Assembly (NCBI GenBank): GCA_963795825.1
Contig: CAWCIW010000001.1
Span: 1,488,001-1,552,000 of the forward strand
From: BOG-908 sp963795825
GTDB lineage: Bacteria; Pseudomonadota; Alphaproteobacteria; Acetobacterales; Acetobacteraceae
Direction of reading: 5' to 3'
Length of the DNA: 64,000 nucleotides
The first letter of the stretch is position 1; each line of letters starts with the position of its first letter. Made by a program: the position numbers and the translations under genes. Below, piece by piece: positions 43,096-51,835 of the stretch. The notes under the pieces were generated by a model that was not told the DNA's origin, made no database searches, and saw only the letters and a list, made by a program, of their open reading frames with translations.

Positions 43096-44966
43096 TCGGC
43101 GACGCGGCCGATATCGAAGCAGGCACCGTGCTCACCGCGGACATCTGCATAGTGGGTTCCGGCGCCGCCGGTATCAGCCTGGCGCTGGCGCTGCTGGACG
43201 GCAATCTGTCCGTGCTGCTGCTGGAAGGCGGCGGCGAGACGCTGGAGGCCGCGTCGCAGGCGCTCTATCAGGGCGAGGTGGCGGACCCCCTGCTGCACTC
43301 GCCGACGGACACCTACCGACGCCGCAGCTTCGGCGGCTCCACCGCGATCTGGGGCGGCCGCTGCGTGCCGCTCGACCCGATCGATTTCGAGGCACGGCCC
43401 TGGGTCGCCGGCGGCACCTGGCCGATCGGGCTGGACACGCTGACGCCGTGGTACGCGCAGGCCAACGCGCTCTGCGAAGCCGGCCTTTTCGCCTACACGC
43501 AGGCCGACGCGTTCCCGGCCGGCCTGCGCCCTATGCTGGCGGGCTTCGCGGACGGCGATTTCACCGCGGATACGCTGGAGCGGTTCAGCATCCCCACCAA
43601 TTTCGGCGCGCGCTACCGGGCACGCCTGGCTTGCGCCGGCAATCTGCGCGCGCTGATGCACGCCAGCGTGGTTGGCCTGCGCACCGGCGCGGACGGGCGC
43701 GCGATCGAGGAGGTGGCGGTCGCCGGCCCGGGCGGCCGCCGTTTTGCGGTGCGCGCGAAGCACGTGGTGCTCGCGGCGGGCGGGCTGGAGACGCCGCGTC
43801 TGCTGCTGGCCGCGCGCGGCGCGCGCCATCCGGAGGGCCTCGGCAATGCGCACGGCCAGGTCGGCCGGAATTACATGTGCCATATCGCCGGCACGCTGGG
43901 CATGCTACGCCCGGCCGCACCCGCGTGGCACGGCTACGACGTATCCGATGACGGCGTGTATTGCCGCCGCCGCCTTGCCCTGACCGCGGCGGCACAGCGC
44001 CGGCTGCGCACCGGCAATTTCGTGGCGCGGCTGCACCACCCGCGCATACCCGATCCGTCGCACCGCACCGGCGCGCTGTCCGCGCTATACTTCGCCAAGC
44101 CGTTCATCAGCCACGAATACGGCAAGCGCCTGCATGGCGCGGATCGACTATCCGCGGGCGCGTGGCTGGCGCATTTGCGGAACGTGTCGGCCGATCCGGG
44201 CGGCACCGCGGGTTTCCTGCTGCACTGGCTGCGCCGGCGTACGCTGGCGGCGCGCAAATATCCCAGCGTGATCGTGGCGCCGCGCGATGGCGGCTACAGC
44301 CTGGATTTCCACGCCGAGCAGGAGCCGAACCCGCTCAGCCGGGTGGGCCTGGGGCAGGGGATGGATGCGCTGGGCCTGCCGAAATTGCGGGTGGATTGGC
44401 GGCATACCGCGCTGGACATGCACACGGTTCGCGCCGCGCTGGCCGCTTTGGCCGAGCAAATGCGCGCGTGTGGTGCCGGCACGTTCGCCTATGACCCGGA
44501 CGAGGTGGAAGTGGCCGCGTTGCGCGACGGCGCGTATGGCGGGCACCACATCGGCACGGCGCGCATGTCGGCCGACCCCACCCAAGGCGTAGTAGATGCG
44601 GATTGCCGCATACACGGAATGGCAAACCTGTTCGTAGCCGGCAGCGCCGTTTTCACCACCTCCGGCCAGGCCAACCCGACACTGACGATAGTAGCCCTCG
44701 TCGCTCCGCCTGGCAGAGCACCTGAAGCAAGACCGAAGCCACCCAACCGCGTCATAGCAAAAGTTTTTTGCTTCTTTTTTTCAAAAAAGAAGGCCTTTCT
44801 TCCTACCAATGTCCGAAATCGCGATTGTAGGCGCCGGCCCCAGCGGCCTGATCGCCGCCGAACATCTATCCGCGGCCGGTCACGCGGTAACCCTCTACGA
44901 CCAGATGCCCACCCCAGGCCGCAAATTCCTGCTAGCCGGCCGCGGCGGCCTGAACCTGACGCATAG
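43092..44966 (+). CDS. GMC family FAD oxidoreductase, C-terminus altered by a likely frameshift
   Basis: The N-terminal dinucleotide motif I-V-G-S-G-A-A-G is followed by F-G-G-S-T-A-I-W-G-G-R-C, and the C-terminal catalytic region has G-G-H-H-I-G-T-A-R-M and G-Q-A-N-P-T-L-T-I. After I-V-A-L the frame runs on through the palindromic element and 158 bp into the next gene. One base less near 44700 restores a natural end (L-R-L-A-E-H-L-K-Q) and a TAG at 44755. Family members oxidise alcohols or sugars; here it may modify the polysaccharide. The start at 43092 overlaps the epimerase stop by ATGA. Confidence 0.82.
   Translation: MIGDAADIEAGTVLTADICIVGSGAAGISLALALLDGNLSVLLLEGGGETLEAASQALYQGEVADPLLHSPTDTYRRRSFGGSTAIWGGRCVPLDPIDFEARPWVAGGTWPIGLDTLTPWYAQANALCEAGLFAYTQADAFPAGLRPMLAGFADGDFTADTLERFSIPTNFGARYRARLACAGNLRALMHASVVGLRTGADGRAIEEVAVAGPGGRRFAVRAKHVVLAAGGLETPRLLLAARGARHPEGLGNAHGQVGRNYMCHIAGTLGMLRPAAPAWHGYDVSDDGVYCRRRLALTAAAQRRLRTGNFVARLHHPRIPDPSHRTGALSALYFAKPFISHEYGKRLHGADRLSAGAWLAHLRNVSADPGGTAGFLLHWLRRRTLAARKYPSVIVAPRDGGYSLDFHAEQEPNPLSRVGLGQGMDALGLPKLRVDWRHTALDMHTVRAALAALAEQMRACGAGTFAYDPDEVEVAALRDGAYGGHHIGTARMSADPTQGVVDADCRIHGMANLFVAGSAVFTTSGQANPTLTIVALVAPPGRAPEARPKPPNRVIAKVFCFFFSKKKAFLPTNVRNRDCRRRPQRPDRRRTSIRGRSRGNPLRPDAHPRPQIPASRPRRPEPDA
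44755..44803 (-). repeat. Dispersed palindromic element, single arm (site 15)
   Basis: Right-type arm: AGCAAAAGTTTTTTGCTTC, hairpin TTTTTTTC/AAAAAAGAAGG, then CCTTTCTTCC. Its outer end lies 6 bp before the start of the flavoprotein gene. Confidence 0.85.
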
Positions 44967-46014
44967 CGAGCCGCCCGACGCGTTCCTGCCTCGCTATGGC
45001 GAAGCCGTCCCGCTTCTGGCCCCCGCCTTGCAGATGTTCTCGCAAAAAGCGCTCACCGGCTGGTGCGAAAGTCTCGGCCAGCCCGTGTTCACCGGCAGTT
45101 CCGGCCGCATTTTCCCCAAAGCGCTGAAGGCCGCGCCGCTGCTGCGCGCCTGGCTCGGCCGGCTCGCAGCGCAGGGGGTGCGCCTGGCTGCACGGCACCG
45201 CTGGCAAGGCTGGGACAGCGCCGGCGCACTGCTGTTTGCCGCACCTGGCGGCGAAATGGTCGTGCGTCCGGACGCCACGCTGCTGGCGCTGGGTGGCGCG
45301 TCGTGGCCGCGTCTGGGTTCGGACGGCGGGTGGGTGCCGATCCTGCAGGATGCCGGCGTGCGCGTGTCGCCGCTGCGCGCCAGCAATTGCGGCGTGTACG
45401 TTGCGTGGTCTGAGGTTTTTAGAACGCGATTCGAGGGCACGCCATTGAAGCGCATCGCGTTGACCATCGGCGGGCGCACCGTGCGTGGCGAGGCGATGGT
45501 CACGCGCGACGGGCTGGAAGGCGGTGCGATCTACGCCTTGTCCAGCCACCTACGCGCGGCTTTGGATGCGCCCGCGCCCGCGACGTTGCATATCGACCTA
45601 CGGCCGGATCTCGACCGTGCGGCACTCGCAGCGCGCACGGACGGCGCGCGGAAGGGGCGTTCGTTGGGAAACTTCTTGCGGCAGGCAGCCAACTTGTCGC
45701 CTGTAGCGATCGGCCTAATACAGGAGGCGCTGCACGCCGGATCGCAGGCGCGTCTGTCGGAGCTGGTCAAGGCGCTGCCCATTGCGGTGACGCACACGCA
45801 GCCGATTGCGCGCGCGATCTCCAGCGCCGGCGGTATCGCGAGGGAGGAACTCGACGCGGGTTTGATGCTGCGCCGGCGTTCCGGCGTGTTCGCAGCGGGG
45901 GAGATGCTGGACTGGGATGCGCCGACGGGCGGGTATCTTCTACAGGGGTGTTTTAGTACGGGGGTTTTGGCGGCTGGCGGAATTCTGCAGTATTTGGCTG
46001 AACAGAAAGAATAA
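44809..46014 (+). CDS. NAD(P)/FAD-dependent oxidoreductase, HI0933/TIGR03862-like
   Basis: A 401-residue flavoprotein. Motifs: I-V-G-A-G-P-S-G-L-I-A-A (residues about 5-16), P-G-R-K-F-L-L-A-G-R-G-G-L-N-L-T-H-S, L-A-L-G-G-A-S-W-P-R-L-G-S-D-G and the C-terminal G-E-M-L-D-W-D-A-P-T-G-G-Y-L-L-Q. This matches the HI0933 family as found in alphaproteobacteria; the reaction is unknown. The start ATG directly follows an element arm. Confidence 0.9.
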   Translation: MSEIAIVGAGPSGLIAAEHLSAAGHAVTLYDQMPTPGRKFLLAGRGGLNLTHSEPPDAFLPRYGEAVPLLAPALQMFSQKALTGWCESLGQPVFTGSSGRIFPKALKAAPLLRAWLGRLAAQGVRLAARHRWQGWDSAGALLFAAPGGEMVVRPDATLLALGGASWPRLGSDGGWVPILQDAGVRVSPLRASNCGVYVAWSEVFRTRFEGTPLKRIALTIGGRTVRGEAMVTRDGLEGGAIYALSSHLRAALDAPAPATLHIDLRPDLDRAALAARTDGARKGRSLGNFLRQAANLSPVAIGLIQEALHAGSQARLSELVKALPIAVTHTQPIARAISSAGGIAREELDAGLMLRRRSGVFAAGEMLDWDAPTGGYLLQGCFSTGVLAAGGILQYLAEQKE

Positions 46015-46201
46015 GAAAGAAAGTAGTCCTTTTTCGAGAAAAAGGACCAAAAAGCTTTTGCTCCGACGCCTGCACATTACGCGTGTACTTTCGTTTTGCA
46101 AGTCGATGCGCTTGCACTGAAATACATGATCTTCGTGCAGGCGGAGAGATAGAAGCTTTTTGGTCCTTTTTCTCGAAAAAGGACTACTTTTTTTCTTCTC
46201 T
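46010..46201. repeat. Dispersed palindromic element, paired GTCC-type arms (site 16)
   Basis: Left arm about 46013-46062, right arm about 46150-46201. The spacer starts with CGACGCCTGCAC and ends with GTGCAGGCGGAG. It separates two convergent genes, and the last codons of glgA lie in its right arm. Confidence 0.88.
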
Positions 46202-47641
46202 CAACCTCTCCACGGCCGACCGGTAAACTTCCGCATACGCCCGCCCAGCCTCGCCCCAACCCACCTCCGTCTGCATCGCCCTTGCCTGCAGGCGCAACCA
46301 CACCTTCCGCCGCTTCCAAAGCGCGAGCGTGCGCCCCAAAGCCGCGCGCAAGCCCTCCACGCTGACCGGCGCGAACTGCACGCCCGTCGCCACGCCGGCC
46401 GCCACCGCCGCCGCATTCGCGTCGATCACCGTATCCGCAAGCCCGCCAACCCGGCTCACCACCGGGATCGCGCCGTAGCGCAACGCGCAGAGTTGGGTCA
46501 GCCCGCACGGTTCGAAACGCGATGGGACCAGAACCGCGTCGGCGCCGGCCTGCAGCAGATGCGCGGCCCTTTCGTCATAGCCGAACTCCACCCCGATACG
46601 GCCCGGATTGGCCGCAGCCGCCGCCGCGAAACCCGCCTGTAAATCCGCATCGCCGGCGCCGATCAGGGCGAGCTGGGTATCGGCCGCGAGCAGATCTGGA
46701 AGGCACGCCAGCAGCAGGTCCAGCCCTTTCTGGTGCGTCAGCCGGCTGACCACGCCGAACACCAGCGCGGACCGCGACGGCGCCAGTCCGAATCGGGCCT
46801 GCAGCGCTGCCCTGCTGGCCGTGCGCTCGCCAAGCGCCCCGACGCTGAACGGCGCCGGCAGATTCGCATCGGTCTCGGGATTCCAGACTGCCGTATCGAT
46901 ACCGTTGAGTATCCCGCTCAGCGCCTCCGCGCGGGCGCGCAGCAACCCGTCCATGCCCATGCCGCCCGCCGGCGTGCAAATCTCCGCCGCGTAGCTCGGC
47001 GATACGGTGGTGATACGGTCGGCAAACCGAATGCCGGCTTTCAGCATGCCGATCGCGCGATAATATTCCACGCCATCCGGCGTGTAGGATTCCGCCGGCA
47101 GCCGCAATTCGGCAAGCAGATGCGCCGGAACCTGCCCCTGGAACGCCAGGTTATGCACGGTGAACACCGTCGCGGGCCGCGCGCCGCCCGCCAGCGACAG
47201 ATAGGCCGGCAACAATCCCGTCTGCCAATCATGCGCGTGTATCACATCCGGCGTGTAGCCTGGCATATTACCGCGTCCGACAAGCGCGGCGGCATACGCC
47301 AAAGCCGCAAAACGCTGCGGGTTGTCCGGCCAGTCCTGCCCGTTTGGCATGGTGTAAGGGTTGCCGGGCCGCGCGTAGAGATGCGGTGCGTCGAGCACGA
47401 GCACGTCGAGTCCGCCGGCCTGGCCTGCGAGAATGCGCGCGTCGCCGCCGAAATATCCGGTCTGGGACAGTATCGTTTGTGCGCCGGACAGCGCCTCCAT
47501 CACCGCGGGATAGCCTGGCAGGAGCGTGCGCATATGCACGCCGTGCGGGCGCAGGGCGGCTGGTAATGCGCCCACGACGTCGGCGAGGCCGCCGGTTTTC
47601 AGGATCGGGTAGGCTTCGGAGGCGACGGATAAAGCTTGCAC
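46184..47641 (-). CDS. glgA: Glycogen synthase GlgA
   Basis: A 485-residue GT5 enzyme that adds glucose from ADP-glucose to glycogen. The N-terminal K-T-G-G-L-A-D-V-V-G-A-L-P motif (Lys15) binds ADP-glucose; V-I-H-A-H-D-W-Q-T-G-L and the C-terminal Q-K-G-L-D-L-L and F-E-P-C-G-L-T-Q-L motifs are intact. Length is normal. Its last six codons are encoded in an element arm. It follows glgC with a gap filled by site 17. Confidence 0.94.
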   Translation of the reverse strand: MQALSVASEAYPILKTGGLADVVGALPAALRPHGVHMRTLLPGYPAVMEALSGAQTILSQTGYFGGDARILAGQAGGLDVLVLDAPHLYARPGNPYTMPNGQDWPDNPQRFAALAYAAALVGRGNMPGYTPDVIHAHDWQTGLLPAYLSLAGGARPATVFTVHNLAFQGQVPAHLLAELRLPAESYTPDGVEYYRAIGMLKAGIRFADRITTVSPSYAAEICTPAGGMGMDGLLRARAEALSGILNGIDTAVWNPETDANLPAPFSVGALGERTASRAALQARFGLAPSRSALVFGVVSRLTHQKGLDLLLACLPDLLAADTQLALIGAGDADLQAGFAAAAAANPGRIGVEFGYDERAAHLLQAGADAVLVPSRFEPCGLTQLCALRYGAIPVVSRVGGLADTVIDANAAAVAAGVATGVQFAPVSVEGLRAALGRTLALWKRRKVWLRLQARAMQTEVGWGEAGRAYAEVYRSAVERLREEKK

Positions 47642-47654
47642 GGGTTGGTCCGAT

Positions 47655-47814
47655 TGCTGGGAAGGGAAGCAAGCAGCTTTTGCGTTCCCCGTTGCACCGC
47701 CGCCCGCGCTGCCTCCGCAAGACCCAACGCTGCAGAATGAAAGCGAGCCTACAAGCAGGCGAACGGAGCAAAAGTTTTTTGGTCCTTTTTTTCAAAAAAG
47801 GACTGCTTGCTGAC
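47655..47814. repeat. Palindromic element with precisely missing left hairpin (site 17)
   Basis: The right arm (about 47765-47814) is a normal GTCC-type arm. On the left, GCAAGCAG runs directly into CTTTTGCGTTCCCC (47669-47690): exactly the hairpin is absent. The spacer ends CGTTCC and GAACGGAG are inverted. Confidence 0.75.
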
Positions 47815-49065
47815 TTACTTAAGCGCATCAATCATAGGCTGCGTAATCAAACAAATCCCCCGCGGCGATCGCCGGAACCGCGCAGCGTCATGCGCCGCGT
47901 CCTCTCCCACGACAAGCCCGTCCGGAATCACCACGCCACGATCGATCACCACGCGCTTCAGGCGCGCATGCCGGCCGATCTGCGCATACGGCAACACCAC
48001 CGCCTGGTCCACGCGGGCGAAGGAATGCGCGTGCACGCCGGTGAACAGCAGCGATTGCCGCACTTCGGTGCCGGACACGATGCAGCCGCCCGAAACCATG
48101 GAGCTGATCGCCGAGCCGCGACGCCCATCCTCATCGTGGACGAACTTCGCTGGCGGCACGATCTCCCCATATGTCCAGATCGGCCAGTTCTGGTCATACA
48201 GATCGAGGCCGGGGATGAAATCGGTAAGGTCGATATTGGCTTCCCAATACGCATCGACCGTACCCACGTCGCGCCAGTATATCTGGCTGGACGGCGTGGT
48301 GCGCACGCAGGATTTCTCGAAATGATGCGCGATCGCGCGGCCGTTCGTCACCAGATAGGGGATGATGTCGCGGCCGAAATCATGCGCGGAATCCGGCAGC
48401 TTCGCATCGCGCTGCAGGATGTCGATCAGGAATTTCGTGTCGAACACGTAAATGCCCATGCTCGCCAGGCTGCGGCCCGGCTTGCCGGGGATCGACGGCG
48501 GCTCGGCCGGCTTCTCCAGAAACGCGGTGATACGGTCCGCGGTATCCACCGCCATCACGCCGAAACCCGTGGCCTCCTCGCACGAAACCTCGATGCAGCC
48601 GACCGTCACGTCGGCCTGCTGCTCGACATGCTGCTGCAGCATCGGCTCGTAATCCATCTTGTACACGTGGTCGCCGGCGAGCAGAACGATCCAGCGCGGC
48701 GCGTAACTCTCGATGATGTCGATATTCTGGAACACCGCATCTGCCGTGCCGGCATACCAGCCGGTCTCGGTCACGCGTTGCGATGCAGGCAATATGTCGA
48801 AGCTCTCGTTGCGCTCCGGGCGGAAAAAGTTCCAGCCGCGTTGCAAATGCCGTATCAGGCTGTGCGCCTTGTATTGCGTGGCGACGCCGATACGTCTGAT
48901 GCCGGAGTTCAGCGCGTTGGAGAGCGCGAAGTCGATGATCCTGGATTTGCCGCCGAAATATACGGCGGGCTTGGCGCGTATGTCGGTCAGCTCCATCAGC
49001 CGGCTGCCGCGGCCGCCTGCTAATACATAGGCCATGGCGTGGCGTGCTAGTGGGGCTTGATCCAA
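47815..49065 (-). CDS. glgC: Glucose-1-phosphate adenylyltransferase GlgC
   Basis: A 416-residue enzyme that makes ADP-glucose, the committed step of glycogen synthesis. The nucleotide-binding A-G-G-R-G-S-R-L is near residues 17-24, followed by K-P-A-V-Y-F-G-G-K-S-R-I-I-D-F and the W-Y-x-G-T-A-D-A-V-F region. The C-terminal half is the left-handed beta-helix with repeated hexapeptides, the allosteric part. Start ATG at 49065; an upstream arm of the element ends 16 bp away. Confidence 0.95.
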   Translation of the reverse strand: MDQAPLARHAMAYVLAGGRGSRLMELTDIRAKPAVYFGGKSRIIDFALSNALNSGIRRIGVATQYKAHSLIRHLQRGWNFFRPERNESFDILPASQRVTETGWYAGTADAVFQNIDIIESYAPRWIVLLAGDHVYKMDYEPMLQQHVEQQADVTVGCIEVSCEEATGFGVMAVDTADRITAFLEKPAEPPSIPGKPGRSLASMGIYVFDTKFLIDILQRDAKLPDSAHDFGRDIIPYLVTNGRAIAHHFEKSCVRTTPSSQIYWRDVGTVDAYWEANIDLTDFIPGLDLYDQNWPIWTYGEIVPPAKFVHDEDGRRGSAISSMVSGGCIVSGTEVRQSLLFTGVHAHSFARVDQAVVLPYAQIGRHARLKRVVIDRGVVIPDGLVVGEDAAHDAARFRRSPRGICLITQPMIDALK

Positions 49066-49080
49066 CGCTTTTGGCCTTTC

Positions 49081-49134
49081 AGGAAGGAAGCACTTCTTTT
49101 CTGAAGAAAAGAAGCAAAAGACTTTTGACTCCGC
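49081..49134 (+). repeat. Dispersed palindromic element, single arm (site 18)
   Basis: CACTTCTTTTCTGAAGAAAA hairpin region, then AGCAAAAGACTTTTGACTCC. It fills the gap between glgP and glgC and points with its outer end to the glgC start. Confidence 0.85.
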
Positions 49135-49152
49135 TGTCGCTTGCTCTTCCGG

Positions 49153-51636
49153 TCAGGTTTTTTTTATGCCCCAGATGTCTTTCGCATATTCCGCGATAGT
49201 ACGGTCCGATGAGAACCAGCCTACATGCGCAATGTTGCAGGATGCTCGTGCGCCACCAACGCTCCGGCGTGCGCCACATGGCCGCAACCTCGTTCTGCTT
49301 GGCGCAATAGCTGTCGAAATCCGCCGTTACCAGGAAACGGTCGAACCGCAGCAGGCTGTCGATCAGTTCGCGGTAGCGGTCCGGCTCGTCCGGCGAAAAC
49401 ACACCGGACGATATCGCCTGCAATGCCTGCTCAAGCGGATGGGACGCAGCCACCGCCGCGTAGCCGGACATGTCACCACGGCGCCTGGCCGCCACCTCGT
49501 CCGCCGTCAGTCCAAAGATGAAGATGTTCTCCGCGCCCACATGCTGGCGTATTTCCACGTTCGCACCATCCAGCGTGCCGATCGTCAGCGCGCCGTTCAG
49601 CGAAAGTTTCATGTTCCCCGTGCCGGAGGCTTCCAGTCCGGCGGTGGAAATCTGCTCGGACAGATCGGCCGCGGGGATGATGCGCTCCGCCAGACTGACA
49701 TTGTAGTTCGGCAGGAACACCACGCGCAGCCGGTCGCCCACAGTCGGGTCCGTGTTGATCGCGTGGCCCACATCGTGCGCCAGGCGGATGATCTGCTTGG
49801 CCGCCTTGTAGCCAGGCGCCGCCTTGCCGGCGAAGATCTTCACCTGCGGCACACGGTCGCTCATCGGCTGCGCGCGTATCTGGTTGTAGAGCGCCACCGT
49901 CTGCAGGATATTGAGCAATTGCCGCTTGTATTCGTGCATGCGCTTGATGTGCACGTCGAACAGCGCATGCGGGTCCAGCCGCAGCCCCAGCGTGTCCTGC
50001 ACAAAGGTGCGCCGAACGTGTGCTTGGCGACCTGCCGTTGCGCTGCCACCGCCTGTTGCAGACCGGCGTCACCGGCTTGGGCCGCCAGATCCTCCAGGCG
50101 CTCCGGCTGGGTGAGAAAAGCCGGCCCGATCGCGTCGATCAGAACCTGCGTCAGTCCCGGATTGGCACGGTGCAGCCAGCGGCGGAACGTGATGCCGTTG
50201 GTCTTGTTGCTGATGCGCTCGGGATAGAGCCGGTGCAGGTCGGCGAACACGGTCTGCCGCATAAGCTCCGTATGCAGCGCCGATACGCCGTTCACCGCAT
50301 GGCTGCCGACGAATGCCAGATGGCCCATGCGCAGCCGCCGGCCGTGCAATTCGTCGATCAGCGACAGCGCCGCCAGTAGCGTATCGTTCGCGTGGTGCTC
50401 GCGATGCGCGCGCTCCAGATGCTGCGCGTTCAGCATATAGATAATCTGCATGTGGCGCGGCAGCAGGCGCTCCACGAGCGGCACCGGCCACGTCTCCAGC
50501 GCTTCTGGCAACAAAGTATGGTTGGTGTAGCTGAACGTTGCCGCCGTTATACGCCAGGCCTGTGCCCAGTCCAGCCCGTGTATATCGACGAGCAGGCGCA
50601 TCATCTCGGCCACCGCGATGGCCGGATGCGTGTCGTTCATCTGTATCGCTGCATAGTCCGGCAGCGTACCCAGGTCGCCGAACTGCTTGAGGTGGCGTGC
50701 CACAAGATCCTGCAACGAGGCCGATGCGAAGAAGAACTCCTGGCGCAGGCGCAATTCCTGCCCGGCATCGAAATCGTCGCCGGGATAGAGCACGCGGGAG
50801 ACCGATTCCGTGCGCACCCTGTCGCGGAAAGCGCCCACGTGGTCGCCGCGGTTAAACTCGTCGAGATGCAGCTTCTCGATCGCGCGCGCGGACCACAAAC
50901 GCAGCGTATTGGCGTGGTCGCCGCCGCCGCCGACCACCGGCGTGTCGTACGCCACCGCGGAAAGCGTTTCGGCCGGCGCCCAGGAGAACACCTGGCGTCC
51001 CTGCGCATCCAGCATTAGCCGTCCCTGCGCATCGTGGCGTGCATGCACCGCGCCGCCGAAGCCCACGATATAAGCGACGAGCGGCCGCTCGAACTCCCAA
51101 GGATTGCCGACCGACAACCAATCGTCCGGCAATTCGCGCTGCACACCCTGGTCGATCACCTGGCGGAACAGGCCGTATTCGTAGCGTATGCCGTAGCCGT
51201 AGGCGGGAATACGCAGGGTCGCCATGCTTTCCATGAAGCAGGCGGCCAGCCGTCCGAGCCCGCCATTGCCCAAAGCAGCGTCCGGTTCCTGCTCGCGCAG
51301 AACGTCCATATCCACGCCGAGCGAGGCGAGCGCGGCGCGCGCCGGTTCGAGCAGGCCGAGATTGCCGGCGGCGTCGAACAGCAAGCGGCCAATCAGGAAT
51401 TCGAGCGAGAGATAATACACCCGCTTGCCCGTGGCGTTCGGCGACTGGCCGGTCTCCAGCCAGCATTCCACCACGAAGTCGCGTATGGCGTGCGCGGTGG
51501 CGGCGAACCAGTCGCGCTGCGTCGCGTCCTCCGGCGAGCGGCCGATCTGGAAGGTGAGCTTGTCCAATATGCGGTGGCGCAGGGCGGCTTCGTCGCGTGC
51601 GCCTGGGGAGAGCCGGGAGAGGCCGATGTCGTCCAT
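49153..51636 (-). pseudogene. glgP: Glycogen phosphorylase GlgP, two frameshifts
   Basis: Frames together give about 828 residues, the normal length. From the ATG at 51636 the N-terminal part has Y-L-S-L-E-F-L-I-G-R-L-L, A-L-G-N-G-G-L-G-R-L-A-A-C-F-M-E-S and H-P-A-I-A-V-A-E-M. Near 49990 the frame changes; the next piece holds the pyridoxal phosphate region E-A-S-G-T-G-N-M-K-L-S-L-N-G-A-L-T-I-G-T. Near 49230 one further C must be removed to give the usual end G-W-F-S-S-D-R-T-I-A-E-Y-A-K-D-I-W. The enzyme releases glucose 1-phosphate from glycogen. Conserved motifs throughout argue for indel errors or very recent loss. Confidence 0.85.
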
Positions 51637-51654
51637 GTAGATGGCTGCCTGCAG

Positions 51655-51835
51655 GGTTGAGAAGGAAGCACTTCTTTTTTGCAAAAAAGAAGCAAAAAAC
51701 TTTTGACTCCGCTGTCGCCGACCATGCCTGAAATATTCGTCAGTCGCACGCCCGAGAAGCACCCAAATCCTGCAGCGGCGTCATAGCAAAAGTTTTTTGC
51801 TTCTTTTTTCAAAAAAGAAGGCCTTGCTTCCTACC
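51655..51835. repeat. Dispersed palindromic element, paired CTTC-type arms (site 19)
   Basis: Left arm about 51659-51708, right arm about 51783-51833. The left spacer end is GACTCCGCTGTCGCCG; the right end GCGGCGTCATAG belongs to a different spacer family, so the two halves are not matched here. Confidence 0.86.
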
